Counted from the first letter of the stretch, positions 1 to 11,370 are shown. The stretch: 25,111 nt of DNA from Schoenoplectus triqueter (GCA_964058805.1 CAXKVV010001820.1:1-25111), one strand, 5' to 3'. Notes: a model not told the origin generated them from the sequence alone. Made by a program: numbers and translations.

Positions 1-275
1 ATGCAATGTAGAATTTATACTCTTAAGATTATTTGACTGATTATTAATAAATCATATAGACATCATTTGAAAATTTATATCATATAATATAATTATATGA
101 TCAGGTCCGAATTAGATGAATATCTCAAAGTAAATCCATAATCTGATCCAATATAACAGATTAATCAAAATCACAACTTATATCTAACCTGATAAAAATG
201 AGTCGGATCAAATGAGTTGAAAGGGTTATATGGGTTGACAGATTTTTTTTTAATACACCCCTAATGAGGATTATA
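1..275. repeat. Degenerate hAT-like element remnant (right end visible)
   Basis: The stretch from about 100 to 263 has words such as TCGGATC and GGGTTGACA, and ends with TACACCCCTA at 254-263. Read on the minus strand this gives TAGGGGTGTA, a terminus typical of plant non-autonomous hAT elements and close to the TAGGGTGTC terminus of the intact element at 9739. I found no matching left terminus and no target-site duplication, so this is probably an old or truncated copy. Part of the element may lie outside the window. Confidence 0.3.
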
Positions 276-1924
276 AAAAACAAGGCAAAACAATATACCA
301 ACATGAAGTCAAATGTTAGACCAGTGAAGATCATACCATAATAGGACTAACAAAATTTTGAGGCATTAATTAACATTTGCATGCACAAATTTAGCAAATA
401 GCTGGAAACCCATTCTTGTCTGGTCCTGAATTATCAGGGTAACATCATAAGATTAGGCTGAAACCAATTTAAAAATGAAGAAGCAACCACAGATAATTAA
501 CACACATCTTTGCAAATTAAAGACAACCATGTTAATCATAAAATTTATTAAGGTCCTAACTTTAGTTTAAAATATCCGGTCAGCGTTTATTTGAGTGATT
601 GGACATATCACTGATTTTGTTAGGTAAATTGTGAGAAAACTTTAAGAATTTACAAGGAGAAATATGATATCACAGATTTTAGTGAAAATTTAATAGTTTT
701 GAAATTGTCAAAGGATGTATTTGAATATTGTATCTAAAGGATTTTGTAAAGATTTTGCTGATAACATTTTAACTGAGGACTCATCTGCTAAATTTGACTT
801 TGGAAAAATGTGATGATTCATGATTGCCACAAAAGATCTTAACGGAGAAGCAAAGGTGGCAAGCAACCAAACTCATATAAAGTCTAAAATGATGGATGCG
901 TCTCATAAAAGGACAGGACACAAAGACCTTTAAAACTGAAAAGGAAGGTGGGCCCCACCGGGACATGAGGCTAACCGCAGTCCATGTGCTTCCATCAATT
1001 ACCTTTTCTCTCTCAATCCAAATCTGCAATTCTTATCTTCTTCTCTCTTCCCCATTCAAACCTGCATTAAATCAAAATTTAATAGTCTCTCGGTCTCCCC
1101 TCTGTAATTACCTTTTACATGCAACTTTATTATCCAACTTGCTTCTTGTACCTAATGTAATTGATGACTCACTGTTGATGTAAGATGTACCTTTTAGTAT
1201 AATATATATTTTTACATATATTCTATTTTTTCTTCATTTAGCACATATTCGGGTTTATATAAATTTATTAGAGATAAATAAGGTTAAATTGAGGCCATTA
1301 GGGGACCTAGTAACTTATAAAATATGACTCTTATGAACAATAACTATTTTTACATTTCAGTTCTCTGTTTTATATATAACAAAACGAAATATGTTCGAAA
1401 TAATTAATTTATTAGACAAATATACACGGCATAACTAATTATTAGACAGTTACACTTTTTGAATAATTGGACATCTGGACAGCTTCGTTATTGACTTGGC
1501 GCTTGATGTGCCCTGTTAGCAAATACGTAACACCATGATTTATTAGTTAATAACCTATATTAATTAATATTTTCATAGTATGCATCAAACTTTAGCCAGC
1601 TAGTGAAAAACTTTTTTGAGGCCTGAAAAGAGGGGTAGCTCATAATTCATATAGCTGGCGTAGGATAGGTAATAATATAGACGAACAAAAGTAGAAAAGT
1701 AGAGGAGAAAAAAGGTCTACAAACTTTCTGTAAAAGAAACAAATGTGAGAGAAATCAGAAATGCATCTTCTCAAAAGTCTGAAAGACTTTTTACAGTGTC
1801 CAATTAAGAAGGCGGCTAGGAGCCTGCTTTCTTTTCACGCGCCAGAAAAGACAGACTGATTCGTGATATATAATATAATATATTTTCAGGATAGTGTAAT
1901 ATTTTTTTTCGACTACTTTATGTA
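276..1924. other. AT-rich intergenic DNA, no recognised gene
   Basis: No coding frame here looks like a known protein. Open frames at 781-1029 (minus) and 896-1183 (plus) overlap each other, are low in complexity and have no plausible splice partners. The only distinctive part is 940-1110, which is more GC- and pyrimidine-rich and carries the motif GGTGGGCCCCACC at 948-960, followed by CT-rich tracts like those in plant promoters and 5' leaders. The rest is AT-rich sequence without visible repeats. Confidence 0.5.
948..960. promoter_or_regulatory. Candidate TCP-factor binding motif
   Basis: GGTGGGCCCCACC is a near-palindrome. It contains GTGGGCCC (consistent with the class II TCP consensus GTGGNCCC) and GGCCCCAC (consistent with the class I consensus GGNCCCAC) overlapping each other. 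CT-rich tracts follow at about 1000-1110. No gene is recognised downstream within the window, so any regulatory role is inference. Confidence 0.25.
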
Positions 1925-2202
1925 GGGTGGGATTACTTATAATCTTGATAATGTATTTTTAAATAAATATTAAAAAATATTAAGAATAGAAAAAATACTT
2001 ATAGATTGATGGTGATTCAAATTTTATATAATTTCATTATCGTTTGATACTACATTAAAAATAAGGGAAAACCTCTGAAATGATTTCCATCAATCAATAA
2101 GTAGATGAACAAATTCATAAGATTTTTTCTATCTTTTTTTTTAAAATCCATTATCAAAATTGTCAAGATAACCATTGTCAAGTGATCCCATCCCATTATG
2201 TA
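1918..2202. mobile_element. Foldback MITE, family A copy 1, with 7-bp TSD
   Basis: The element spans 1925-2195 (271 bp) and is flanked by the perfect direct repeat TTATGTA at 1918-1924 and 2196-2202. Its left end reads GGGTGGGATTACTT and its right end, on the minus strand, TGGGATGGGATCACTTGAC, giving imperfect terminal inverted repeats. Internal words such as 'cttatagattgatggtgat' and 'ataagattttttctat' recur in the copies at 10620-10979 and 10990-11370. It has no coding capacity, so it is a non-autonomous DNA transposon. The superfamily is uncertain; a 7-bp duplication does not decide it. Confidence 0.7.
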
Positions 2203-5177
2203 ATAATTATAATATGTTGATGTTTGTTATTGAAACAAGTTGACAACTTTTGTATATGAATAGTGTGATAAATATCTTAAGAACATTTTAATTATTCAAA
2301 TTTAAATTCTTATGTACTAATAAGAAACATTAAAAGCTGTCAATGCATTGTAAATTGGTAACTCTTTGAAATAACTTTTTTTTCAAGGACTATATAATTG
2401 GAGGACATAAATATGATAATTTCTTAGTCATACTAAGTTATTTTTAACATATTTTACCAAACACGTATTCATTAACATCTGATGTCTTGATAGGTTATTT
2501 ATTTTATTAGCAGTAGAAGTTTTATTAACTGAATTCAATTTGCTAAATTTATGTATCATTTGCAGCTTAAAATATTTTCAAGTGCTTATTTTTCATTAAT
2601 AACCATAGGAACCTTCTTTTGCTTGAAGAAGTATGTTTCATCAGTAATTTTAGGGGGACACAAATTGGAAAGCATAAGAAAGCTATGTACCTTTTCAACT
2701 ACTCTTTCCCCGCTTCATAAATGCACTAGAGTGGTACCTTTTTGTTTGGGCCAGTCTTTATTTTAATTGTTCGTTGGAACTTGAGAAGTCAAGATTTGTT
2801 GCGACTCGAATGCTTGTAATTTATCCACGATCTACGCCAAGTTGGGTTGCGAGCTTCGGAGGTTTGACTATTTAATTTATAAATTTTAAAAATATATGAT
2901 GGGAGACAAAAAAAAATGCAGATTGACTATAATTTGATATTTATTCTATTTAAGTATTAAGAATATATTTATGATTTTTTTTATTTTTTATTTGCATAAT
3001 AATTTTAAAAAGATGTACCATAAAAGTTGAATACACACTGGAATTACTCTTAATTTAATTTATTTTTTCTTTTTTTTTCGGATGATCAATTAGTATTAAT
3101 TGTTTCGGATCCTCTTCTATTTACTTATTGTATATAAGCAAATAAAATTAAAAAAATACCAATTAGTTAGACATTTTAATGCACCGGAGGGGATTCTTAA
3201 ATACTAAATTTGGAGAAAAGAAATCTAATTAGAACTAAAAAAAATTCTCAAAGGAAATTATTTAAAACACGCACCAAGGAAACTACAATTTGATTGTGAC
3301 GTATAACTAGTCGATTTGTTCTTAAAATTTACACCATACTATTCGAGCTCACTATTCGAACCAATGATAAATCATTACAAATAATCGATTATAGTATCTT
3401 TGTAATTGAGGTGTCTAGGTTCTTAAATTAAACTTATTAAGTTGAGGTATGATGAATTGTAAGTGAATTATTGAACTTAATATCCTTCACAATTGATGTG
3501 TCTACGTCACATTATGCATTCATTTTGTTCCTTTTTTTTTAACTTCATAACAAAATGAAAACATAAACATAACTTTCATAACTCTCTTTTTGTTCCCGTG
3601 TATTATTGCATCACATAAAAACAAACAAAAGAGATATATCTTCTTAATACATCACTAATATATTAAATGGCTGATCATGAGTTAAAATAAAAAAATAGTA
3701 ATCCATCCATGACGAACTGGGGCCACTGGGCTTTATACCAACCCCCTTCTCGTTATGATCAATTTATTGGTTTCTTTTTCTTTTTTTGTTTGTAAAAAAA
3801 ATCTCATATTCTCATTCATTCAATCACATTTGTGGCAAATGACAAGTACAATTTGTAATATAGTTTCTCGTGAGGAGCACACAGCAGATCCTAGAGTCAT
3901 ATATTTCATATTTGGTACCGTAGCCACATCAATCAATTCTTGCGACCATGCTAAGAACTATATTCAGCTAACTACTACTGACTATTCATGATTTTATTCC
4001 AATGCAATGATATCGTCCAGAACTGCGATGTCTCCAAGGTGGAATGCTTTGAAATGACATTTTGATTTTGTAATTATACAATCATTCTGGAAGTAAAATG
4101 GAGAGCAAGCTTGCCTGCTCTGAGAAGCAAGTACCAACGCGGCTAGAATTCAAATGTCTTCCCTCAAAAAAAATATATATATATCATAACATGTCAGTTC
4201 TGGTTTCTGGAATTTGACTAGCAACTTGTATTCTCTGTAATTAGAAAGTAAATGTGAATATTTGTAATTTTCTTGCACTAGAGATTCAGGGAAAGTAAAT
4301 GTGAATATTTGTAATTAGCAGCTTTTATTTGGGTGGTATGGCGGGAGCAAAACAAATGGGTGTTCAATTCATCCTCGCAATCCCGCACTGCTAACATTTA
4401 TTTTCTTATTTATCATCTCTTTCAATTCTAAATAGGTTCTAATATCAATTTAGAGCATATATTGCTTTTGAATGTGGTGTCGGCTGTGGGTCCTGCCCCT
4501 GTCCCGCAAGCTCCTCCTAATGGGAACCAACACAGGCATTGTGCAATCCACAGGGAGCTCAGGTGAGAATGAAAATCTGGTGGACTATTGATGTTGCTTT
4601 GGGGTTATTTTGTAATAGGCAGAAATAGACATATTAGCAATAATTGTTTTGTTTCTATTAGACTTACCTTTATGGTTTACTTCTGTTGTTAAGGTGGGGC
4701 TTCGCCTCTCAATAAGTTACAGGTTTATAGCTGATAAACTGAGGGGCTTTGTATTAAAAGTTTGCTTTCGTAAAGAAATAAAAGCTGGCACCATATTGTG
4801 GTGCTTTCTCTTTTTCAAAAAAAAAAAAGATTTCAGGGAATTTCTGAGTCCGAAAATAGGTGGCCCATACATATTCGCTTAACGCATAGAAGATCCAAAA
4901 AAAAGGCCCATTGCAACCTCAACTTCTCCAGGCCTGATACAATCAAATAATGCCTTCGCTTGTTCGCTCCTAGAAATAGAAGCCTCAACCAAACAACAAA
5001 CCGACAATGGATGTAAGCAGGGAAAATAAATAGATTTTTTTCCCTATGTAAGATTCATTTTACATTCACCATATCCGTCAGATCCAAATACCATGACAAC
5101 AAAAAATCAACATAACCAAGAAGAGCAAGCTATGGTTCTGATCTCAGCACACATAAGTTGCAAATAAGAAGCATAAA
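2203..5177. other. AT-rich intergenic DNA, no recognised gene
   Basis: About 3 kb between the first MITE and the stop codon of the TXNDC9-like gene. Open frames at 2551-2766, 3755-3991 and 4649-4882 (plus) are short, match nothing I know and have no consistent splice partners. A stretch at 4470-4562 is more GC-rich and reads as a proline-rich peptide in one frame before a donor-like AG|GTGAGA, but it stands alone. A short TA repeat lies near 4170-4182. The last few hundred bases before 5177 should hold the 3' UTR of the minus-strand gene; I could not place its poly(A) signal. Confidence 0.45.
4244..4316 (+). repeat. 26-bp perfect direct repeat, 47-bp period
   Basis: The same 26 bases, beginning GAAAGTAAATGTGAATATTT, occur at 4244-4269 and 4291-4316. 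The intervening 21 bases are unrelated. This looks like a small local duplication; no function is apparent. Confidence 0.85.
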
Positions 5178-8100
5178 TTAATCAGAATCTGATAAATTAG
5201 AATCAGATTGCCTAACACTTCGTTTGACAGCATTGGCTGGTCTGGAGCCTTCTCCTTCAGAGAAGATTACTTTGGCTTTGGCCAGTCTCTCCTCCAACAC
5301 TTCAGTGCTGAAATCATCAGATCCTCCCAGCTCATCAAATCCAACCTATTAATTAAAGGGAAAAAATAGTGTCAAACTTGTGTTTCTGTTTTGACAGTTC
5401 TTTTAGAAGCTGACTGCAAAAAAAATGTTTCTCCTGAATAAAAAGAGGCTACAATGGAAAGAATATGTTCAGAATATTGATAAAATATCAGAAATCATAT
5501 ATATTTGAGATCCGAACCATAATCAGTTCACAAAACATCAGAATACTCTTTTAAATATATATTCATAACAGAACATTTTAGGTACTACACTCACAAAAGC
5601 ATGTCATGTGCATATGAGCTCATTTTTTTATTTATTTTGAACCTCTTTCAAATATATTTTAGTACAATTGTCAAGAATGCCCAACAACTTCACTGTCGAA
5701 ACTATATCAACAAGAAAACTTTAATCCATGTAGAAAATAGAATTCAGTATTGTTTGCCATTTATTAAGAAATATGAAAATATGTAATCCATGGTTGCTAT
5801 GTGCCCAAAATGATGAACAAATATATTTCAAATTCTCAAAAGTTTTATTGATTGGCCGGGAATGGTATTGTGAAGATTACCATGTTAAGACGTCACCAAG
5901 AGTTCCTATTCTTTACAAAACAACTAAGACTGAGCACTGACTCATGGTACATTTAATTTTTATTGCAATGTAAAGAGTTCCTTCTCTTTACAAACAACTA
6001 AGAGTTGGGAAGAAAACTTTCCTTTCTCTATCCCCAAGTCTGGTAAGGTGATGACTCCTTTTCTTTTCTTTTCTCTCTTGCGCTCTTCTCTATTTCCAGA
6101 GGAGAGAGGGTCTCACCCTCCTCCATTGAATTTGAGTCAGATTTTTGACGATCTGCTAAGAGATTTATGAATTGTTGGCTATGAGAGCAATGCAATTAAT
6201 TCTTTCTTTCAAATGAGATCCATCTTGCTTTCATCTTTGATTTCTCCCCATAGTATTTACTGTTTACCAATTTTAGCAGAATTTGTGTCTTCGATCGCAT
6301 TGGCTTGTAAGACGGGATCACTTAGTTTGCAAGAATCTAATTTTTCCGATCTTTTTCCTTTACTTGATTTTTTTTCTTTTTCTAACAGTGTCATTGAGCT
6401 TGTAAGACAGTCAGGACACATTTATTCCTTGCATGAAGTTTTGAATCATTTTTCTCTTGTTTTGTTGTTTCCTTGCTTAATCAAGTGTATTTGAGATACT
6501 TTGTTCAGATGCTTGGTTATCCATATTTGTTTAAATAAATTAAATTGCTCCAAATATCAATACTCGTATATTTATAGTATTGGTACCGGTAAATTTCTCA
6601 TAATTAAGAAAGGTTATTATTGAAACTTCTTATTTTGGTTGTATTTTGAAGGATTTTTATTTTCACTATTCTGATCAGTAATCACGATCTTTGATGAACA
6701 CAAAATGGAAGTGTTGGGAAGAATGGCCTTTTCTCAGTTCCACAATTCTACTACTCTGTCCCTATTCCATCATTTCCCGAACAGGCACATTAGAAATAGA
6801 CTAAAATTGTGCAATATAACCGAAAGAGTTCATAATTTGTACAGGAGGAAGTATTATTAGCTTCATGTCATTTATATTGTATGCTTATCACAGGAAGTAA
6901 AAGTAATGAGTTTCTTTCTGCCAAAAGATAAAACTGAAGGTGCTCATTTGTTTTAAGACCAAAAGAGAAAAAGACCATATACTAACTGAAATGTGGTAAA
7001 AAAACTGCACGGTAAAAAAAAAAGGATGACATTAAGTGAAATTAAAGCAACTTACTACATAATCATCAACTTTGGCATTCTTCACAAGAGCTAGAGTTGG
7101 AAGAATAACTATCCTTAGCTTTTCAGTCAAAAAGGGGCTTTTTTCAGCATGAACTTTTATAAATCGTGTCTCCATGTGTTTGTTTGCTAGAATTGCCAAA
7201 TGCTTGTCCATTACCTGAAGATAAGAAATAATAATAACTCGGAAAGTGAACAAATAATTCGAGAAGTAACAATACAATTTAATGATTCATCACGTCTTAG
7301 TTTTCTATATCTGTGAAACTATGTTCGGAAGACAATATGAGCTTGAAGTTATCACATGATACAGCAGAGATCCCGTTCTAAAGTTCTTTGATAAAAGCAT
7401 AGGTTGCTTCCTATTATTACTTAAACACCATCAAAAGATACACCCACAACTCCTGTCAAAAACATTTCTGATAGAAGCATGGGTGATATCTTCCTAATAT
7501 GTCACTGCAACTTCTGAAGTATGGTATTTAGTTGGCTCCTGTAGACCTATCAACAACTTAATTCGAAATTCGAGTTTTGACAGGCGTTCTAACGGGGAGC
7601 GTTCAAGATTAAAGAATATACCATGTTATATGTTTAAAACCCGAGGCTCTACTTCCACAACCAATTTCTCTTTATATAATTTCAAGAACTTTCACGTTTG
7701 CCTTACTGATAATTTCTTGTATCTGCTTTGAACAATGAATGATATTTTGGCAATAACAACCAACAGCCAAAATCCAAGTCAAGTTTGAAGAAAAAACATG
7801 GATCCGGACACTTCATAATAATTTATACAGTGTGTTTCAGTTCTTTCAAGCCTTCAAATGAATACTTGGAAAGTTTACTTAGAATTTTATCAACTTCTAA
7901 GGGTTTTAACAAAAGTTCTTAACCAAGGAAATATATTGTGAAATTTAACTCCAGCTGTGTGGTTTCCACGCAGCTTGTCCCAAGCCAGGAAAAAGAAGGG
8001 AGGGTTGTGTTGGGCGTGGCGAGCCAATATAAAACTACAACGTATCTTATGGAAATGTTATCCGATGGATTTCATTTCTAACCTACCCCAACTTGTTTGG

Positions 8101-9567
8101 CAATTAAGGTTTTGAAGAAGAATAATACCTTCTTTATCACGCTAACTCAAGAAATCCGTCTTATGACAAATAATTTGAATGTTCTTTGTAAATATTGATG
8201 TATCAGATACTGGCTTCAAAATCATTCAATGATGATCTACACCTAAGATATTAATCAGATATGTCTACGCTCAGACAATGAACCCCCATATCAGCAGTAA
8301 AGACTATTTAACCACTGATATGGCAAGAGTTAGCAATGGCAATATAAAACTGGAAAGAACATTTCCTCCCAACTATCATGTGGAACCACCTCATGGTAAA
8401 ATAGAGGACAAGCTTTTCATAGTGCACATTCCCTAAATGCAATTAACAAAGCTTATGTTCCAATTATTTCATTAATTTAGTGACATTCCAACAAAAATAA
8501 TATTTTCTGATAACCTCTGAGCTTTAAAAAAAAAGTTCAGACTCTGTCTGGTAATGACAAGACTTTGTACTGAGACTACTAATACTGAACCTGAATGCTA
8601 CAATTGACTAACTGTATCTAATGTGCTATGTTGGTATGGTGCAATTATGATGTTAAGGTACATAATGCTCATTCACCAGAAGTTGATGTTGATCCACGAT
8701 TAAACCCTTACGCTGGCCTATTCCAGCCCATGCCAGTATGTATCAGTAATATATATATACACACATATCAAGTTTCCATCCCGCCCTTAAAATGGCTGAA
8801 ACATACAGTTCATAAGAAATGAAACCTAAAAACACCATACCTTACAAGGCCAATTCTCACGATAGAAGTGGCAAACAACCCGCTCACTTGCCTTTACGGC
8901 TGCAAAAAAATCCTTTTCACCAATATCTGAATATTCACCATGACCCAAAGAGATCCATTTACTTCTTTTCTCTGCCATTTTCTTCATTTGTTGTAATCTT
9001 CTCTCTCTTAGAGCCTCTAAGTCATCTAAATCAAGCCGATCAAAAGCCGCTAATTCTTCATCTATTTTATCCTCCACTGCCTTTGCAACTGTCAAGACCT
9101 GGTTCTCTATAATCTTTATAGACAGAAGATAAAGTTGTAGTCGTTAGAATTTGAGAGTAAACATTCATCATAGGTCAGTTTTAAGTTTTTTTTCCCTCTC
9201 GTTTTCAGATAATTGATGTACAAATGAGGTTTTGGTTTTGGTTACTTAAGTTCGCTAACAAAAAATATATAAAATTTGATAAAAGCTGGATGATCAAATT
9301 ATGGACAAACGCAGGAAAATCTCAGAAGAGGAAATACGAAATCAATTATTAGTTTAATTCGATTAATTCCAATTGATAAAATGCACCAACTTGATTCAAA
9401 CTCACGATTCGCACAAATATCAAATATAATGCCAATCTTCAGATTTGTTTCCCCTCTCTGATCCAGAGACTACAGATCCACGACTAACAATTATAATATA
9501 AAAGAGAAAAAGGAAGTGAAGACGGTTCAATTCAGTCTGTTACCTGCTTAACTTGAGATTCATCCAT
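5178..9567 (-). CDS. TXND9: Thioredoxin domain-containing protein 9 homolog (phosducin-like thioredoxin fold)
   Basis: Four coding exons on the minus strand: 9567-9544, 9113-8841, 7214-7056 and 5345-5178. All introns are GT-AG, and the 624-nt CDS encodes 207 residues plus TAA. It starts MDESQVKQ; an acidic, charged helical segment follows (AVEDKIDEELAAFDRLDLDD, about residues 22-41), then RERRLQQMKKMAEK and the family hallmark LGHGEY. The thioredoxin-fold domain runs from about 68 to 165, with FYRENWPCK ending at residue 99 and the cis-proline LPTLAL at 137-142. The tail is serine/aspartate-rich (SDSNLSDSD). The CxxC active site is replaced by a lone Cys98 in WPCK, as is usual in this family, so it is probably not a classical disulphide reductase. 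Animal TXNDC9 and phosducin-like relatives modulate the chaperonin CCT during actin and tubulin folding; a similar cytosolic role is inferred here. Introns 2 (1,626 bp) and 3 (1,710 bp) are long and hold a SINE and local repeats. I recognise the family from memory (Arabidopsis At2g18990 type). Confidence 0.95.
5898..6003. repeat. Imperfect direct repeat in TXNDC9 intron 3
   Basis: A segment of about 31-32 bases beginning AAGAGTTCCT occurs at 5898-5929 and again, with small differences, at 5973-6003. Both copies contain CTTTACAAA and CAACTAAGA. The period is about 75 bp. It lies in the third intron of the thioredoxin-like gene and looks like a decayed local duplication. A CT-rich tract follows at 6056-6100. 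Confidence 0.6.
7950..8124 (+). mobile_element. SINE-like retroelement, Au-type 3' end, in TXNDC9 intron 2
   Basis: The segment TTTCATTTCTAACCTACCCC (8070-8089), followed by AACTTGTTTGG and AATTAAGG, strongly resembles the 3' region of plant Au SINEs. The upstream part, with GTGTGGTTTCCACGCAGCTTG and CAAGCCAGG at about 7957-7988, resembles the body of SINE-like repeats I recall from other plants. The insertion is antisense to its host gene. The 3' tail (TTTTGAAGAAGAAT) has lost the usual TTG repeats. I could not identify an RNA polymerase III box A/B pair or a target-site duplication, so the 5' limit is approximate. Confidence 0.5.
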
Positions 9568-9738
9568 GACGAAATTGGATTTGGGAAAGAACGAGAGGGG
9601 CTTCGATAGATCGGATAGTGCGCTGTTCGCCTTCCTTTTCGAGCTGGATTCAAATACTGAGAGGGGTACTTTTTACGCCACACACCTCCAAATATTTGGA
9701 TACTGCGCAAGCGGTACATACTTTGGGTATGACTAGAC
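9568..9738 (-). promoter_or_regulatory. Probable 5' leader/core promoter of the TXNDC9-like gene
   Basis: These 171 bases lie between the TXNDC9-like start codon (9567) and the left edge of a hAT-like MITE with its target-site duplication. They are richer in GC than their surroundings. I see no convincing TATA box on the minus strand within them. The call is positional: this is the only unique sequence directly upstream of the gene, so any more distal promoter sequence has to lie in or beyond the MITE cluster. Confidence 0.35.
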
Positions 9739-10230
9739 TAGGGTGTCAATGGATCGGGTCGGATCGGGTTCGGGTTGAGTCATATTATTTTATTATTTTT
9801 TGATCCAACACAAATCTGATTTGATTATATTCGAATCAAAAAGTTTTGATCCATCCCAACTCAGCCGGGTTACAGATCGAGTCGACCCGACCCGGATAAA
9901 ATAATTAAATATTTATTAAATATTTTTATATTATTTTAAATAATTCAATATTAATTAATTTATAATTAATCTTAATTAATATATAAATAATATATATTTA
10001 ATCTTTAATTAGTACTAATCACAAAATTACTTCAAAAAACACAATTAATCGGGTCGGGTTGGGTTGACCCAAACCTGAACCGACCTGATTCGGATAAAAA
10101 AATTAGACCCATATCCAACCTATTTATTTTCGGGTCATGTGGGGTCGGATCGGATCGGATTCGGATCGGATTCGGATCAGATCGGGTTAACCCGTCGGGT
10201 CGAATCAATAATTGACACCCTAGACTAGAT
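9731..10230. mobile_element. Non-autonomous hAT-like element with 8-bp TSD
   Basis: The element spans 9739-10222 (484 bp) with terminal inverted repeats TAGGGTGTCAAT and ATTGACACCCTA. It is flanked by GACTAGAC (9731-9738) and GACTAGAT (10223-10230), an 8-bp duplication with one mismatch, as expected for hAT. Subterminal parts are rich in CGGGT/TCGGAT words: GGATCGGGTCGGATCGGG near the left end, and tandem CGGAT(T) units at about 10145-10182 near the right. The centre is AT-rich. No transposase is encoded. The nearly intact duplication suggests a fairly recent insertion into the spacer between two divergent genes. Confidence 0.75.
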
Positions 10231-10292
10231 AGAATGATGGAATATGAGAATGGAGATGACTAAAATTCAACCTGTCAATTGTCTACTAAATA

Positions 10293-10615
10293 GGGTACAT
10301 TTGAATGACACTAAAATAACGAAATAAATATTAAAATAGAAATAACTATCTAAATATAAATTTACTATTCTAAAAATAGTGAGAATAGTTATTATTATGT
10401 TATTCTAAGGAGATAAAATATCTGATGTTCTTTTCAATTCTCCATTGCTATTTCAAACATACAACCCAAACAATACTTCTAAATATTCGAAATAACATCA
10501 CATTTTTACTAACCTCAAGCTAACCTAAAAATCATTATTTTTCACTCACTATCCTCATTTACTATTCTCAATTTCTTTATTATTACACTATTCTTTGCAC
10601 AATCCAAACGTACCC
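10293..10615. mobile_element. MITE-like element with GGGTAC termini (PIF/Harbinger-like?)
   Basis: The left end GGGTACATTTGAATGACAC and the inverse of the right end GGGTACGTTTGGATTGTGC form imperfect terminal inverted repeats around 323 bp of AT-rich non-coding sequence. GGGTnCGTTTGG-type ends are common in Tourist-like PIF/Harbinger MITEs. I see no clean 3-bp target-site duplication, so the classification is tentative. It lies between the hAT-like element and two foldback MITEs. Confidence 0.5.
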
Positions 10616-10619
10616 AAAA

Positions 10620-10979
10620 GGAAGGAATCACTTGACAATGTTATCTTGACAATCTAGATAATAGATCTTCAAAGTAATACAAAAAAAAAATAGAAAAAAT
10701 CTTATAGATATGTTATTCTACTTATAGATTGATGGTAATTTAAATTTCATGCAATTTTCATTATTATTTGATAATCTATCAAAGATCGTTCAAATGTTAT
10801 GCACTTTGCAATATTTTCAATTTAACAGTCTTTTATGTACTATCAAATGATAATGAAATTGCATTTGAATCACATATAAGTAGAAAAACATATCTATAAG
10901 ATTTTTTCTATTTTTAAAATTTTATTTATTTATTTGAAGATCTATTGTCAAGATAACCACTGTCAAGTGATCTCTTCTT
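10620..10979. mobile_element. Foldback MITE, family A copy 2
   Basis: The left end has ATCACTTGACAATG then TTATCTTGACAAT; the right end, inverted, has GATCACTTGACAGTGG then TTATCTTGACAAT. These terminal inverted repeats of about 30 bp match those of copy 3 and the right end of copy 1. Internal halves also pair (TATCAAATGATAATGAAATT near the right against the AATTTCATGCAATTTTCATT region near the left), so most of the 360 bp could fold back. No clear target-site duplication. It abuts copy 3 with about 10 bp between them. Confidence 0.65.
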
Positions 10980-10989
10980 AATTATTAAA

Positions 10990-11370
10990 TGGGAAGGGAT
11001 CCCTTGAGAATGGGTTATCTTGACAATGGATCTCCAAATGAATATTAAAAAATTTTAAAAATAAAAGGGAAAAAAACCCTTATAGATATGTTCTTCCACT
11101 TATAGATTGATGGTGATTAAATTTTCATATAATTTCATTATTGTTTACTAATTCATCAAAGACCATCAGAATATTATGTATTTTATAATGGTTCTAAATT
11201 AATGGACTTTAATGAACTATCAAATAATTATGAAATTTAAATCATAATCAATCTATAAATAGAAAATTATATTTATAAAGTTTTTTTATATTTTGAAGAT
11301 TTTTTTCGTATTTATTTAAAGATTTATTATTAAAATTATTAAGATAACCATGTCAAGTGATCCTTTCCCA
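10990..11370. mobile_element. Foldback MITE, family A copy 3
   Basis: The left end TGGGAAGGGATCCCTTGAGA and the inverted right end TGGGAAAGGATCACTTGACA are imperfect inverted repeats, followed on both sides by TTATCTT words. The interior shares 'cttatagattgatggtgat' with copy 1 and the same symmetrical plan as copy 2. It is about 381 bp, non-coding, and lies about 400 bp upstream of the ATP synthase epsilon start codon. No clean target-site duplication is visible. Confidence 0.65.

Noticed and set aside
4470..4566. GC-richer stretch readable as a proline-rich peptide ending at a donor-like AGGTGAGA
   Set aside because: It stands alone, with no convincing acceptor, no neighbouring exon and no recognised family.
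8819..9112. 97-codon plus-strand open frame
   Set aside because: It is the antisense shadow of TXNDC9-like exon 2, whose minus-strand translation is a clear family match.
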